Origin: Ilumatobacteraceae bacterium
GTDB lineage: Bacteria; Actinomycetota; Acidimicrobiia; Acidimicrobiales; Ilumatobacteraceae
Direction: 5' to 3'
Assembly: GCA_009691255.1 (NCBI GenBank)
Contig: SHUT01000008.1
Location: 1 to 62,053 of the forward strand
Length of the DNA stretch: 62,053 nucleotides
Below are positions 48,296 through 57,237 of this stretch, piece by piece. The number at the start of each line of letters is the position of its first letter. The stretch's first letter is position 1. Below the pieces are notes generated by a model. That model was given only the letters and a program-made list of their open reading frames with translations. It searched no databases and was not told the DNA's origin. The position numbers were made by a program, and so were the translations under genes.

Positions 48296-49281
48296 AGCGA
48301 ACAACAACTGCCGTCATTCTCATCGCGTCAATCGCACTGGGCTCTTGCTCTTCAGACAACACTGCAATCAAATCTGGCGGGACCATTAAATTGTTGGCAT
48401 ACGACGCGTTCACCCCCGAGCCTGAAATTTTTACATCGTTCACTAAAGAAACTGGCATCGATGTCATCGTCGGCCTTGGCGGAGATACTGGCACACTGGT
48501 ATCTAAAGCACTGCTCACTGCTGGAAACCCCGAGGCTGACGTGTTATGGGGCATCGACAACACGCTCATTTCGCGTGCAGTTGATGGTGATTTATTTGAA
48601 TCGTACACAGAAGTAGATACTGCGGCCGTCTGCGTCAACTACGACAAAGATTTTTTCACAAGCGCTGGCATTGCTCCCCCAACTACGCTCGATGAACTTG
48701 CATTACCTGCATATAAAGACATGCTCGTCATCCAAAACCCCATCACGAGTTCTCCGGGACTTGCTTTTATGTTGGCGACAATCTCCAAGTTCGGAGTGGA
48801 CGGCTGGGAGCAATACTGGAGCAGTCTTCGCACGAACGGCGTCAAAATTGTTGACGACTGGACATCTGCATACACCGTCGAGTTCTCTGGTTCAAGCGGT
48901 CAGGGAAAATATCCACTTGTCGTCAGTTACGCAAGCAGCCCGCCTGCAGAAGTTGTCTACAGCGATCCACCTGTGACAGAACCGCCTACTGCCGTGATGG
49001 AGCAAACGTGTTTTGGGCAAGTCGAATATGCCGGAATCTTGCGCGGAACAAAAAAGTCAAAGGTTGCGCAAAAACTGATCGACTTCTTAACGGGCAAAAT
49101 ATTCCAGGAGTCCATGCCACTGACTTTGTTTGTATTACCTATCAACCCAGATGCTGTCTTGCCTGATGTCTTCACTAAATTTGCCGTCATCCCCCAGAAT
49201 CCGCTCACTTTGGATGCTTCCGACATTGCTTCTAACCGCGCTACATGGTTGGACGCATGGACAAACATCATGCTGCGATGA
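48292..49281 (+). CDS. thiB: Thiamine ABC transporter substrate-binding lipoprotein
   Basis: A 329-residue periplasmic/extracellular binding protein. The N-terminus MKRTTTAVILIASIALGSC is a lipoprotein signal peptide with lipobox LGSC (Cys19), so it is tethered to the membrane. The body matches ThiB: LLAYDAFTPEPEIFTSFTKETG, GNPEADVLWGIDNTL, and the diagnostic VVSYASSPPAEVVY near 220. It ends overlapping the permease by 4 bases. Confidence 0.92.
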   Translation: MKRTTTAVILIASIALGSCSSDNTAIKSGGTIKLLAYDAFTPEPEIFTSFTKETGIDVIVGLGGDTGTLVSKALLTAGNPEADVLWGIDNTLISRAVDGDLFESYTEVDTAAVCVNYDKDFFTSAGIAPPTTLDELALPAYKDMLVIQNPITSSPGLAFMLATISKFGVDGWEQYWSSLRTNGVKIVDDWTSAYTVEFSGSSGQGKYPLVVSYASSPPAEVVYSDPPVTEPPTAVMEQTCFGQVEYAGILRGTKKSKVAQKLIDFLTGKIFQESMPLTLFVLPINPDAVLPDVFTKFAVIPQNPLTLDASDIASNRATWLDAWTNIMLR

Positions 49282-50840
49282 TGACGACACTGGCTTCCTT
49301 GCGACGTGGCGCTATCTTGTGCTGTGCGTTACCGCTGGTTTGGTTGTCTTTGTTTTATGTCTTGCCATTAGGCACGATATTTTTTCGTGCTCTTGATGTA
49401 TCAGCTTTAATTGACACAATCGGCAACTCCGGAATCCGTCACGTTTTATGGTTCACATTGTGGCAAGCAACACTCAGCACGGCACTCACGGTGATTATTG
49501 CATTCCCCATCACTTGGGCTTGCTCGCAATGGGACTTCACTGGCAAGCACTTAGTCGTCGGGCTCGTGACAGTGCCCTTTGTGCTTCCCACAGTCATCAT
49601 CGCTGGCGCTATTCGCACTTTACTGCCTGAGTCTTTGAGTTCTGGAGTAGTGGGCATCTTGTGTGCTCATGTGATTTTTAATGTCGCTGTTGTTTTGCGT
49701 ATTGTCAGCGCCCGCTGGCAACAAGTACACCCCAATACTGCTTCAGCATCACGCATATTGGGCGCGTCTTCCTGGAAGACATTTTGGCTCATCACATGGC
49801 CAATGATTCGCTCGGCGGTGGCCAGTGCAGTCGGAATCGTTTTTATCTTTTGTTTTACTTCTTTTGGCGTCATAAAAGTTTTGGGTGGGCCGCGCTACTC
49901 AACAATCGAACTAGAAATTTTTATTCGCGCAGTGCAACTAGGTGACACCAGTACTGCAGTTGCTCTTGTTGTCTTGCAGCTCATTGTCATCGGCGTAGTT
50001 CTGGGGCTCACGATGCCACGTAATACAGCTTCTCTTAAAATAATCACTTACCGCACATCGTGGATTGGTGATTATCCCCGTCAACAAACACTCGTGCGTG
50101 CGTCAGTGTTCGCCACTATTTTATTAATTGGTGCACCATTTTTAACAATGTTCATAAACTCTTTTCGAGTTCGCAGTAACTGGAGCATCAACCCATGGCG
50201 CCACCTTTTTGATGGCACACTTCGCCCAATGGGCGTAGACGTTGCGCCCGCCATGAGCAACTCAGTCATCTTCGCTGCAATAACCATCGTCATCACTGTT
50301 CCGTTGGCACTCTGTCTCGCCTCTATTAGCGCATATTCGTCATCCCACGCTGGACGCAGACTCATTACCGCCTTGGCCAGTGCACCACTCGCAACATCTG
50401 CAGTCGCATTAGGTCTTGGCATGATAATTACTTTTGATCAATCCCCTATTAATTGGCGTGCGCATTGGTTGCTTTTAGTCTGCGCACATTGCACCATTGC
50501 ACTTCCTTTAGCACTGCGCTCACTCACTGCCCCTTTGCAATCGATCCCCCCAGCCCTGCGTGACTCTGCCAGAACGCTTGGAGCATCAGCGCTGCAGACC
50601 TGGTGGCACGTCGACATCGCAATCATACGACGACCACTTTTAGTCGCTGCTGGTCTGAGTGCGGCAGTTTCGCTCGGTGAGTTTGGCGCAACGTCATTCT
50701 TGACACGCACCGGCAACGACACCATCCCGACAACAATTGCGCGGCTGCTTAGCCGTCCTGGAGATGTAGTGCAATCAAGTGGCTATGCACTGGCATCATT
50801 ATTTGTAGTACTAGTGATTGGGGTAATGAGCAATGCTTGA
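49278..50840 (+). CDS. thiP: Thiamine ABC transporter permease
   Basis: A fused two-domain permease of about 520 residues with roughly 12 membrane segments. Two EAA-type loops are seen (ASRILGASSWKTFWLITWPMIR and ARTLGASALQTWWHVDIAIIRR), one per half, as in ThiP. ATG 49278 overlaps the thiB stop (ATGA); an upstream in-frame ATG at 49245 lies inside thiB and is rejected. It overlaps thiQ by 8 bases. Confidence 0.9.
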   Translation: MMTTLASLRRGAILCCALPLVWLSLFYVLPLGTIFFRALDVSALIDTIGNSGIRHVLWFTLWQATLSTALTVIIAFPITWACSQWDFTGKHLVVGLVTVPFVLPTVIIAGAIRTLLPESLSSGVVGILCAHVIFNVAVVLRIVSARWQQVHPNTASASRILGASSWKTFWLITWPMIRSAVASAVGIVFIFCFTSFGVIKVLGGPRYSTIELEIFIRAVQLGDTSTAVALVVLQLIVIGVVLGLTMPRNTASLKIITYRTSWIGDYPRQQTLVRASVFATILLIGAPFLTMFINSFRVRSNWSINPWRHLFDGTLRPMGVDVAPAMSNSVIFAAITIVITVPLALCLASISAYSSSHAGRRLITALASAPLATSAVALGLGMIITFDQSPINWRAHWLLLVCAHCTIALPLALRSLTAPLQSIPPALRDSARTLGASALQTWWHVDIAIIRRPLLVAAGLSAAVSLGEFGATSFLTRTGNDTIPTTIARLLSRPGDVVQSSGYALASLFVVLVIGVMSNA

Positions 50841-51483
50841 CGTTTGCAACATGAGCGTTTCCCTCGGTGGCGTGTCAATCGTGCAGAATTTTTCTCTACA
50901 GGTTTCTGCGGGCACTACAACAGCACTAGTCGGGCCGAGTGGCAGCGGAAAAACAACTATTTTGCAGACCATCTGTGGCGTTGTACCAATGACGTCCGGC
51001 TCGGTCTCGTACGACGGCGTCGACATCACCAACATGCCAATCCATCTGCGCAAAATTGGGATGGTGTTTCAGAACTCCGACCTTTTTTCACATCTCAGCG
51101 TCTGGCACAACATCGCCTTTGGCCTTAGGTTTGTTTCACCACGGCTCGTACCCGAAGCAGTTACACAGCGAGTCCAGGAACTCTTGCATCTTATTGGTAT
51201 GGACACATTTGGTGATCGACGCATCAATGATCTATCAGGCGGAGAACAACGTCGTGTTGCGCTTGCCCGTGCCCTTGCTCCACGACCACACCTGTTGTTG
51301 CTCGACGAGCCATTTAGCGCTCTTGACTCAACCTTGCGCTGGCGGCTCATTGACGACGTACGAGATATTTTATCTGCAACACAAACAACGGCATTGATTG
51401 TCACCCATGACCAGCAAGAAGCAGATGCGCTTGCAACGCATACTGTGTCGATTGCCCCGCCAAGCACTACTGCACTTCACTAG
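50833..51483 (+). CDS. thiQ: Thiamine ABC transporter ATPase
   Basis: A 216-residue ABC ATPase with all motifs: Walker A GPSGSGKTT (about 35-43), Q-loop MVFQNSDLF, signature LSGGEQRR, Walker B LLLLDEPFSALD, and the switch His in VTHDQQEA. It powers ThiP-mediated uptake. It is the last gene of the riboswitch-controlled thiN-thiB-thiP-thiQ run; the GNAT gene begins 10 bases later and may be co-transcribed. Confidence 0.92.
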   Translation: MLDVCNMSVSLGGVSIVQNFSLQVSAGTTTALVGPSGSGKTTILQTICGVVPMTSGSVSYDGVDITNMPIHLRKIGMVFQNSDLFSHLSVWHNIAFGLRFVSPRLVPEAVTQRVQELLHLIGMDTFGDRRINDLSGGEQRRVALARALAPRPHLLLLDEPFSALDSTLRWRLIDDVRDILSATQTTALIVTHDQQEADALATHTVSIAPPSTTALH

Positions 51484-51493
51484 CGTGATAGGT

Positions 51494-51958
51494 ATGCAGG
51501 TGCAACAGTTGTCGCTCGACGACATCATGCCATTACGTGTCGCGGTGTTGCGTGTAAACACACCATCGGCAACAGCGCATTATGCAGAAGACACCGACCC
51601 TACAACCGTGCATTTTGGCATTCGCAAAGATGGCGTTGTTGTGGCTTGCTCGACATGGATAACGCGGCCGTTTCCGACGATAGCTACATCATCTATCGGC
51701 ACCAATAAACCCGCAACACAGCTCAAGGGAATGGCAGTTGCGCATCATCTACAAAGTCAGGGCCTGGGTGCCATTATCCTCTCAGCTGGCGTCGCGCATG
51801 CCGTCGCGCAATCAACGCACATCGTGTGGGCTCGTGCGCGCGACTCTGCGATTGCGTTCTATCAGCGCAACGGATTTGTCGTGGTTGGGGACGTGTTTAT
51901 GGATGATGCCACGGCAATGCCACATCATCTTGTCAAACTAGATCTTGCTAGTCCTTAA
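51494..51958 (+). CDS. GNAT-family N-acetyltransferase
   Basis: About 154 residues of GNAT fold. The acetyl-CoA-binding segment is LKGMAVAHHLQSQGLGAIILSAGVAHAVA (the QxxGxG/A-type pyrophosphate loop) and the last strand is ARDSAIAFYQRNGFVVVGDVFMDD. The longer frame from 51398 reads back into thiQ; ATG 51494 (MQVQQLSLDDIMPLRV) starts the fold, and GTG 51485 is an alternative. The acceptor is unknown. Its 3' end overlaps the convergent CopC-CopD gene by 11 bases. Confidence 0.85.
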   Translation: MQVQQLSLDDIMPLRVAVLRVNTPSATAHYAEDTDPTTVHFGIRKDGVVVACSTWITRPFPTIATSSIGTNKPATQLKGMAVAHHLQSQGLGAIILSAGVAHAVAQSTHIVWARARDSAIAFYQRNGFVVVGDVFMDDATAMPHHLVKLDLASP

Positions 51959-53600
51959 TCTTGACAACCGAAGTAAATGCGATCTGCTCATTTTCCGTTG
52001 GTTTTACCAACACTTCCATTGTCCAGTCACCCGAATACGGCACTTGCACTACACCTGTCCAATGATTGGCGCCGATCGACACCATCTGTACGGGAATCGT
52101 CGGAATATCACGCGCTGGTAATGACAAGCGCGCACTCACCGACACCACCGCTTGCAGCGAGCCACCCTGTGGCGTGAAAAGCGCATGAATCTCTGATCTG
52201 CCGACAACGGCTGGCGTCAAGGTCAAATCAGCAATCAGTCCATTTTGCACCAGTGTGACACTGCTTGATGATTGTGCACGTGCCGACAACGCCGTGGGCG
52301 AAGTTGCAACAAGTCCAGCAGTCAATGCCAAAACCCCAATACCAATCACAGCCTCAGCAATGATTCCGCGACGTATAGAAGCCGGACCTGTCAGTGCCAA
52401 CACCATGCGCGCACTTGCTCCTAACACAACAACCACAACGACTCCCAGTGCTTTGACTATCAATAATCGACCAAAAGTAGAATCACTAATTGTCGAGAAT
52501 CCATGCAGCAACCGCCACGACTGCACCACCCCTGTCGCTACCACAACGGGTAATGCCCAAGTTGCGAGATGCGAGAATCGATTCACGATCTGTACTCCAC
52601 TGACATGAGTTTGTGCATCAAATGACAGCGATCCAAGCAACACAAGCGACATCAAACCACCCATCCACACGCTGACAGCACCGAAGTGCAGTGCATCAAG
52701 GGCCATACTCAACACGGGTTGTGGTTGCACACTTGCATGACCACTCGCACTAAAGGTGACGACAAGCGCGACGCCTACTAAGGCAGCCGTGTTTTGCCAC
52801 AATGCATTATCGTAATAATTTTTCTTTACTGCAACGAGCAAAAGCACTGCTATTGCAATACATACAAAACGAACCACGATTGCAAGTCCAAGACGCGTGC
52901 TAATCACATCACCAATCAATGAGTAGTCAAAAATATCCCCCCAAGAGCCACGTGTCGCATAGGGTCCCTGCAGTAATAACTGACCAAGTGATCCGATGAA
53001 CTGCAACAGCAGTGCAACTGTTGCCAACAACAGTGCCCGTGATCTGCGCAAAATCTCTCCGGCCGATGTGAGTACGCACAACCCCAGCAACAACACAACG
53101 CCTATAAAAGAAAGAAGCCGAAATATTCCCTGCACTTCCCCGAGATTTGATGACTTAGATATCTTTGCCACAACGACGGCAACCAAGCCGTTGCCGATTC
53201 TGGTACTTGTCTTGCCTACTTCAAAAGCAAATGCGCCCTCTACCGGGTGACCATCAGCGCTCGTCATTCGCCACACCACAACATATGCACCATCTTTGAG
53301 TGTTGAGACAGACGCCCGCACAATTGAGTTATCTGTGTCGTCACGCACGACTTGTCCGGTCTTGACTAACTTGCTGTCAGAATCAAACAACTGAATCTTC
53401 CCGAGAGAAAGTTCTATTTTTTCATCGAAGTTGAGCACAATCTCTGTCGGTGACGTTGGCACAATTGACGAAGCCGCTGGTGATGTGCTCTCTAGCACAG
53501 CGTGTGCAGATGCTGTTGGTGCGCTAAGACCACCAACCGTCAGCATGGCGCCAAGAACCACAAAAATTCGAAACCATCTGGCGTGTTTTAGTTTTTGCAT
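51948..53600 (-). CDS. CopC-CopD fusion copper transport/resistance protein
   Basis: About 550 residues: a signal peptide ending ASA (MQKLKHARWFRIFVVLGAMLTVGGLSAPTASA), then an extracytoplasmic CopC domain beginning at the copper-ligand HAVLESTSPA and ending with SADGHPVEGAFAFEVG. About eight CopD membrane helices follow (from VQGIFRLLSFIGVVLLLG), then a C-terminal beta domain (VTLVQNGLIADLTLTPAVVG). It probably imports or handles Cu across the membrane. The ATG at 53600 overlaps the TGA of the upstream isomerase; the longer 53654 start lies inside that gene. Confidence 0.9.
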   Translation of the reverse strand: MQKLKHARWFRIFVVLGAMLTVGGLSAPTASAHAVLESTSPAASSIVPTSPTEIVLNFDEKIELSLGKIQLFDSDSKLVKTGQVVRDDTDNSIVRASVSTLKDGAYVVVWRMTSADGHPVEGAFAFEVGKTSTRIGNGLVAVVVAKISKSSNLGEVQGIFRLLSFIGVVLLLGLCVLTSAGEILRRSRALLLATVALLLQFIGSLGQLLLQGPYATRGSWGDIFDYSLIGDVISTRLGLAIVVRFVCIAIAVLLLVAVKKNYYDNALWQNTAALVGVALVVTFSASGHASVQPQPVLSMALDALHFGAVSVWMGGLMSLVLLGSLSFDAQTHVSGVQIVNRFSHLATWALPVVVATGVVQSWRLLHGFSTISDSTFGRLLIVKALGVVVVVVLGASARMVLALTGPASIRRGIIAEAVIGIGVLALTAGLVATSPTALSARAQSSSSVTLVQNGLIADLTLTPAVVGRSEIHALFTPQGGSLQAVVSVSARLSLPARDIPTIPVQMVSIGANHWTGVVQVPYSGDWTMEVLVKPTENEQIAFTSVVKIKD

Positions 53601-54244
53601 CACAAACCCGGGCTTTGCGGTAATCCGTCTGGATGAGCTCGCCCCACCAGCCAAGCCAGTCGCAATGCTGGGGCCAATGCCAATGCCTCGGGAGGCAAAA
53701 TAGTGAGTCCCATCGGCTTACGCGACGCCCACACCTGCACCTGACGCCCAAGTTCCATGCGCACATACAACTCCGGCCATGACCCGTAGTCGTATCCAAC
53801 ATCAAGATCAGTTAGATGAATCACTACTTCTCGCCAACGTAAAAAAACAATGTCATGCATTGGGATCACTGCTCCAGTTGCTTGCTGCCCGCTTCCGGCC
53901 CACGCCTGTGCTGATGCTCCAGCCCACGCACCTTCGAGTGCGTAGATACTTGATCGCACTGCTTTTACCAACTCATCACGAGTGTCGTTTGCATGATCAT
54001 TGATGCCAGCGTTGCGTGCTTTGTATCCGCCTGGGTACTGCTCTCCTGTTTCGCCCCGTTGCGCACAGTCAAGCAAGTGCACATGACTCATCGCATTGCG
54101 GGCTAAATGCGACAACACGTGTCCGCGAGACCAGTCAACTAGCAATGATGGCTCATGACATTGTGTTTCTGTCAATTCATCAATCACGGTGAGCAATAAT
54201 TGATGTGATGCAGCACATCCAGCTACTTGGTCGTCAAGATCCAC
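53600..54244 (-). CDS. Maleylpyruvate isomerase-family protein (mycothiol-dependent type)
   Basis: A 214-residue DinB-like helical bundle of the MDMPI/TIGR03083 family. The LLVDWSRGHVLSHLARNAMSH segment carries the metal-binding His, and the later LRWREVVIHLTDLDVGYDY supplies another metal-ligand His pair. The C-terminal half (PALRLAWLVGRAH) fits the family domain. These enzymes use mycothiol, a thiol found only in Actinobacteria; substrate unknown. The stop overlaps the CopC-CopD start by TGATG. Confidence 0.82.
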   Translation of the reverse strand: MDLDDQVAGCAASHQLLLTVIDELTETQCHEPSLLVDWSRGHVLSHLARNAMSHVHLLDCAQRGETGEQYPGGYKARNAGINDHANDTRDELVKAVRSSIYALEGAWAGASAQAWAGSGQQATGAVIPMHDIVFLRWREVVIHLTDLDVGYDYGSWPELYVRMELGRQVQVWASRKPMGLTILPPEALALAPALRLAWLVGRAHPDGLPQSPGL

Positions 54245-54267
54245 TTCCCCAAACTAGAACTTTGACA

Positions 54268-55050
54268 TCATGATCGCAAAGAACGACGCGGAATAACGGC
54301 AACGGTGCCATCTGGTTCATGATGAACATGCACCGATACGCCATAAAACTCAGCCAATGTTTCGGCCCGCAGCACCTCTTGAGCCGTACCACCAACCACT
54401 CGATGACCCTCATGCATCAATACCAGCCGGTCAGCGTAACTTCCAGCCAACGTGAGGTCGTGCATCGCCGACACCACGGTGAGCCCATGCTCACGACGCA
54501 GTTTGTCTACTAATTCAAGGGCCTGTTGTTGGTGTCCTATATCAAGAGAACTTGTTGGTTCGTCTAGCAACAAAATCGGTGCTTCTTGGGCAACGGCTCG
54601 AGCGATTGCGACACGTTGGCGCTCGCCGCCAGACAACGTTCCGAGTTGACGATGAGCAAGGTCAGTCAAGTCAAGTCGATCAAACACGCTGTCAACCATT
54701 GAGTTGTCGTGCATCGTCTCAGAACCAAAATGCGAGACATACGGATTGCGCCCCAACAATACATACTCATACGCGTTCATGTCTGTAGGCATCACGGGCG
54801 CTTGTGGAACATAGGCGACAAGTTGAGCACGACGACGTGAATTACGGTCGCGCAGTGTCGTGCCATCCACCACAATGTTTCCGGTAAATGCAACTATTCC
54901 GACAATGGCGCGCAAGAGCGATGATTTTCCGGCGCCATTGGGCCCGATTAAACACAACCACTCGCCTGGTCGAACTGTTTCACTGAATTCCATCACAGCA
55001 TTGCGTTGGCCATACCGAACTGAAACTGTTTCTAAGTTAAGAGATGTCAT
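54268..55050 (-). CDS. btuD: ABC transporter ATPase, BtuD/FecE type (cobalamin uptake)
   Basis: A 260-residue ABC ATPase: Walker A GPNGAGKSS (38-46), Q-loop YVPQAP, signature LSGGERQR, Walker B LLLDEPTSSLD and switch His in AMHDLTLA. The TSSLDIGHQQQALELVDKLR segment is typical of the FecE/BtuD group. It forms an operon with the FecCD-type permease (4-base overlap) and the binding protein behind the cobalamin riboswitch, so vitamin B12 is the likely substrate; siderophore uptake is a less supported alternative. Confidence 0.9.
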   Translation of the reverse strand: MTSLNLETVSVRYGQRNAVMEFSETVRPGEWLCLIGPNGAGKSSLLRAIVGIVAFTGNIVVDGTTLRDRNSRRRAQLVAYVPQAPVMPTDMNAYEYVLLGRNPYVSHFGSETMHDNSMVDSVFDRLDLTDLAHRQLGTLSGGERQRVAIARAVAQEAPILLLDEPTSSLDIGHQQQALELVDKLRREHGLTVVSAMHDLTLAGSYADRLVLMHEGHRVVGGTAQEVLRAETLAEFYGVSVHVHHEPDGTVAVIPRRSLRS

Positions 55051-56096
55051 CGCGATGCCTGACGTGTGCGCAAAATGAGCAAGAAGAATGGCGCTCCAAG
55101 AAACGCGGTCACTACGCCAATAGGCGTTTCTGCCGGATTACTCAAGATGCGCCCTGGTATATCTGCCATGATCAAAAATGCAGCGCCAAACAACAGACTC
55201 AACGGCAACACAACGCGATACGAAGCCCCAGCCAAAAGCCGCACAGCATGCGGGACAATGATTCCAACAAAACCAATAAGACCGCTCACTGCCACGACTG
55301 CTGCTGTTCCTAAAGTTGCCGACAACACCACAACGAGTCGAATGCGCGTGACGTTTGCACCGAGTGCTGTTGCCTCATCATCGCCCACCCGCAATACATC
55401 AAGCAAGCGTCGATGAAAAAGCAAGACAGTTGAGCTCAGCACAACATACGGAACAACAAGTCGCACATCGGTCCATGTGGCTGTTGACAGGCGACCCAGT
55501 ATCCATGAGTACACCTCGCGCATTACATCTGTGTGGCGCTGCAATAAAAATGCCTGCACTGCGGTAACGAGAGATGTCACAGCCACTCCAGCAAGAACCA
55601 ATGTCGTAGAAGATCTTTCGCCACCAAATGCCGTGCCCACGACATAGGTAATCAACACAGCCCCGAGACCACAAGCAAATGCTGCCAGGGGTAGCGGATC
55701 GACCAACCACGTAGAACTTCCGGCCCGGTTGATTGTAAAAACAAATGTGGCTCCGAGCCCTGCACCAGCTGCTACGCCAAGTAAGTACGGATCAACGAGT
55801 GGATTACGAAATACTCCTTGATAGCTCGCTCCGGCAATCGACAAGGTTGCTCCCACTAATCCAGCCAGCACAACCCTTGGCATTCGTACAAGCCAGATGA
55901 TGTTCCATTCGGACGCTGTGACTCCGCTATTAATTGTGAGAAGCGGCAAACGATTCAGCAACTCAAGCGGAACTCGCCACCACGTTGGACCAGCAGGACC
56001 AATCATTGCGCCGCACAACAAAGCAAGCACGAGCGCCGCTACTGCGGTGGGTATCCACCACGGCGACGACGCCCGAACTTGACTCGTTTGCGACAT
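55047..56096 (-). CDS. btuC: ABC transporter permease, BtuC/FecCD type (cobalamin uptake)
   Basis: A 349-residue permease with about ten helices of the BtuC family. It has RMPRVVLAGLVGATLSIAGASYQGVFRNPLVDPYLLGVAAGAGLGA (the classic RNPLadP segment) and VSGLIGFVGIIVPHAVRLL, and the C-terminal GVVTAFLGAPFFLLILRT. It transports a corrinoid delivered by BtuF with energy from BtuD. The stop and the btuF region are 5 bases apart. Confidence 0.92.
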   Translation of the reverse strand: MSQTSQVRASSPWWIPTAVAALVLALLCGAMIGPAGPTWWRVPLELLNRLPLLTINSGVTASEWNIIWLVRMPRVVLAGLVGATLSIAGASYQGVFRNPLVDPYLLGVAAGAGLGATFVFTINRAGSSTWLVDPLPLAAFACGLGAVLITYVVGTAFGGERSSTTLVLAGVAVTSLVTAVQAFLLQRHTDVMREVYSWILGRLSTATWTDVRLVVPYVVLSSTVLLFHRRLLDVLRVGDDEATALGANVTRIRLVVVLSATLGTAAVVAVSGLIGFVGIIVPHAVRLLAGASYRVVLPLSLLFGAAFLIMADIPGRILSNPAETPIGVVTAFLGAPFFLLILRTRQASR

Positions 56097-56101
56097 TTTG
56101 T

Positions 56102-56989
56102 TTACTTAAGTGCCTTCACGGTTGCAGCAATTTGCTTGACAAGATCCACAACTCGTGGCCCCCAACGCGAGGAAATATCATCGTCTAGTTCGACTACTGC
56201 ATTGTTTGTGATTGCCGCAATTGCTGTCCAGCCCGGACGTGCAGCCACTGTTGCTGCACTTTGTGCGCAACACTTTGTGTCAGCCAAGAAGATCATTGAT
56301 GGGTTGGACTTAATGAGCGCCTCAGCATTGAGTTGTGGGTAGTCATTCCCAGATTCAACACCATCTGCAATGTTTGTCAACCCAAGAGATGCCATCAAAC
56401 TTCCAATAAACGTATTCGATGTCACCGTGTAATAGGTGTTGTCGAGTTCATAAAAATACGATGTACCTGCAGGTGCTTTTACTCCGTCAACTGCAGCACT
56501 AATGCCATCTTTGATCGTCTCCACAACTTGCGCTGCTTCGTCAACATGGCCTGTTGCTTCACCAAGTTGCGTGATCTGTGCATATGCATCATCAATCGTT
56601 GCTGCAGCTGTACCGACCCACACTTTTATATCTAGGTCGGCCAATCGTTCCGTTACCGACGACATGTCATTAGAAATAATCACTAGGTCTGGCGTGTAGG
56701 CAGCAATCGCTTCGATATTTGGCTCAAATGCGTTTAACTTCGTGCCCAGTGCCACTGCTTCTGCAGGATAGTTGCTGTATTCATCGACTGCAACTACTTG
56801 TGAACCTGCTCCAATTGCGTACAGCATTTCTGTTGCGGTGGCTGACAAACTCACAATGCGCTGCGGTGTGTCGACCGCAACGGTGGTGTCAGATGAACTC
56901 GACGAACCACATGCCGTTACTAGGGTGATTGATGAGACAGCAAGTGCTGCCGCAAATGCGCGTACCGAGGTACGTAATTGCTTTTTCAT
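56102..56989 (-). CDS. btuF: Cobalamin ABC transporter substrate-binding lipoprotein
   Basis: A 295-residue binding protein. The signal peptide ends with the lipobox VTAC (MKKQLRTSVRAFAAALAVSSITLVTAC), so it is a lipoprotein. The BtuF/FecB core has PQRIVSLSATATEMLYAIGAGSQVVAVDEYSNYP, PDLVIISNDM and ARPGWTAIAAITN, and it ends WGPRVVDLVKQIAATVKAL. The ATG at 56989 has a strong GGAGG(A) 10 bases upstream; the longer frame (57034) is rejected. It is controlled by the riboswitch immediately upstream. Confidence 0.92.
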   Translation of the reverse strand: MKKQLRTSVRAFAAALAVSSITLVTACGSSSSSDTTVAVDTPQRIVSLSATATEMLYAIGAGSQVVAVDEYSNYPAEAVALGTKLNAFEPNIEAIAAYTPDLVIISNDMSSVTERLADLDIKVWVGTAAATIDDAYAQITQLGEATGHVDEAAQVVETIKDGISAAVDGVKAPAGTSYFYELDNTYYTVTSNTFIGSLMASLGLTNIADGVESGNDYPQLNAEALIKSNPSMIFLADTKCCAQSAATVAARPGWTAIAAITNNAVVELDDDISSRWGPRVVDLVKQIAATVKALK

Positions 56990-56992
56990 TTT

Positions 56993-57022
56993 TTCTTCCT
57001 CCGAAGATGCTTGGAGAAAGAA
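56993..57022 (-). promoter_or_regulatory. Hairpin sequestering the btuF Shine-Dalgarno
   Basis: On the minus strand TTCTTTCTCC (57022-57013) can pair with GGAGGAAGAA (57002-56993) in ten contiguous pairs, with one G-U, around a 10-base loop. The second arm contains the btuF Shine-Dalgarno, 3 bases before the start codon. It is placed directly after the cobalamin riboswitch and is the likely translation-blocking expression platform. Confidence 0.7.
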
Positions 57023-57087
57023 GAGTCGGGACAAGAGGCCGGCTATGCCGTTCTCTGCGGACCGCCCTTCCTTCGAGGGTTAGTATT

Positions 57088-57206
57088 CGCGCACAAAGCA
57101 GGCGACCGGACTTATCTGCTTTGGATTGTGTGATCCGAGGCAGCTTCACCGTTGCGGGACAGTGCCGGAGTTAAACCGGACTTCGCTGTTTTTTGTGCAT
57201 CGCGAC
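57088..57206 (-). ncRNA. Cobalamin riboswitch
   Basis: On the minus strand the core carries GAAGTCCGGTTTAACTCCGG (57185-57166), the B12 box GCACTGTCCCGCAACGGT (57165-57148), and AAGTCCGGTCGCCTGC (57115-57100). The outer stem pairs TCGC...GCACAAA (57206-57193) with TTTGTGCGCGA (57098-57088), 11 pairs with a small bulge. The box matches the AdoCbl-type consensus closely. It precedes btuF-btuC-btuD, whose vitamin uptake role it supports. Confidence 0.93.
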
Positions 57207-57237
57207 TATTGCCACAATGCCTCTTACCGTAGCAGAA

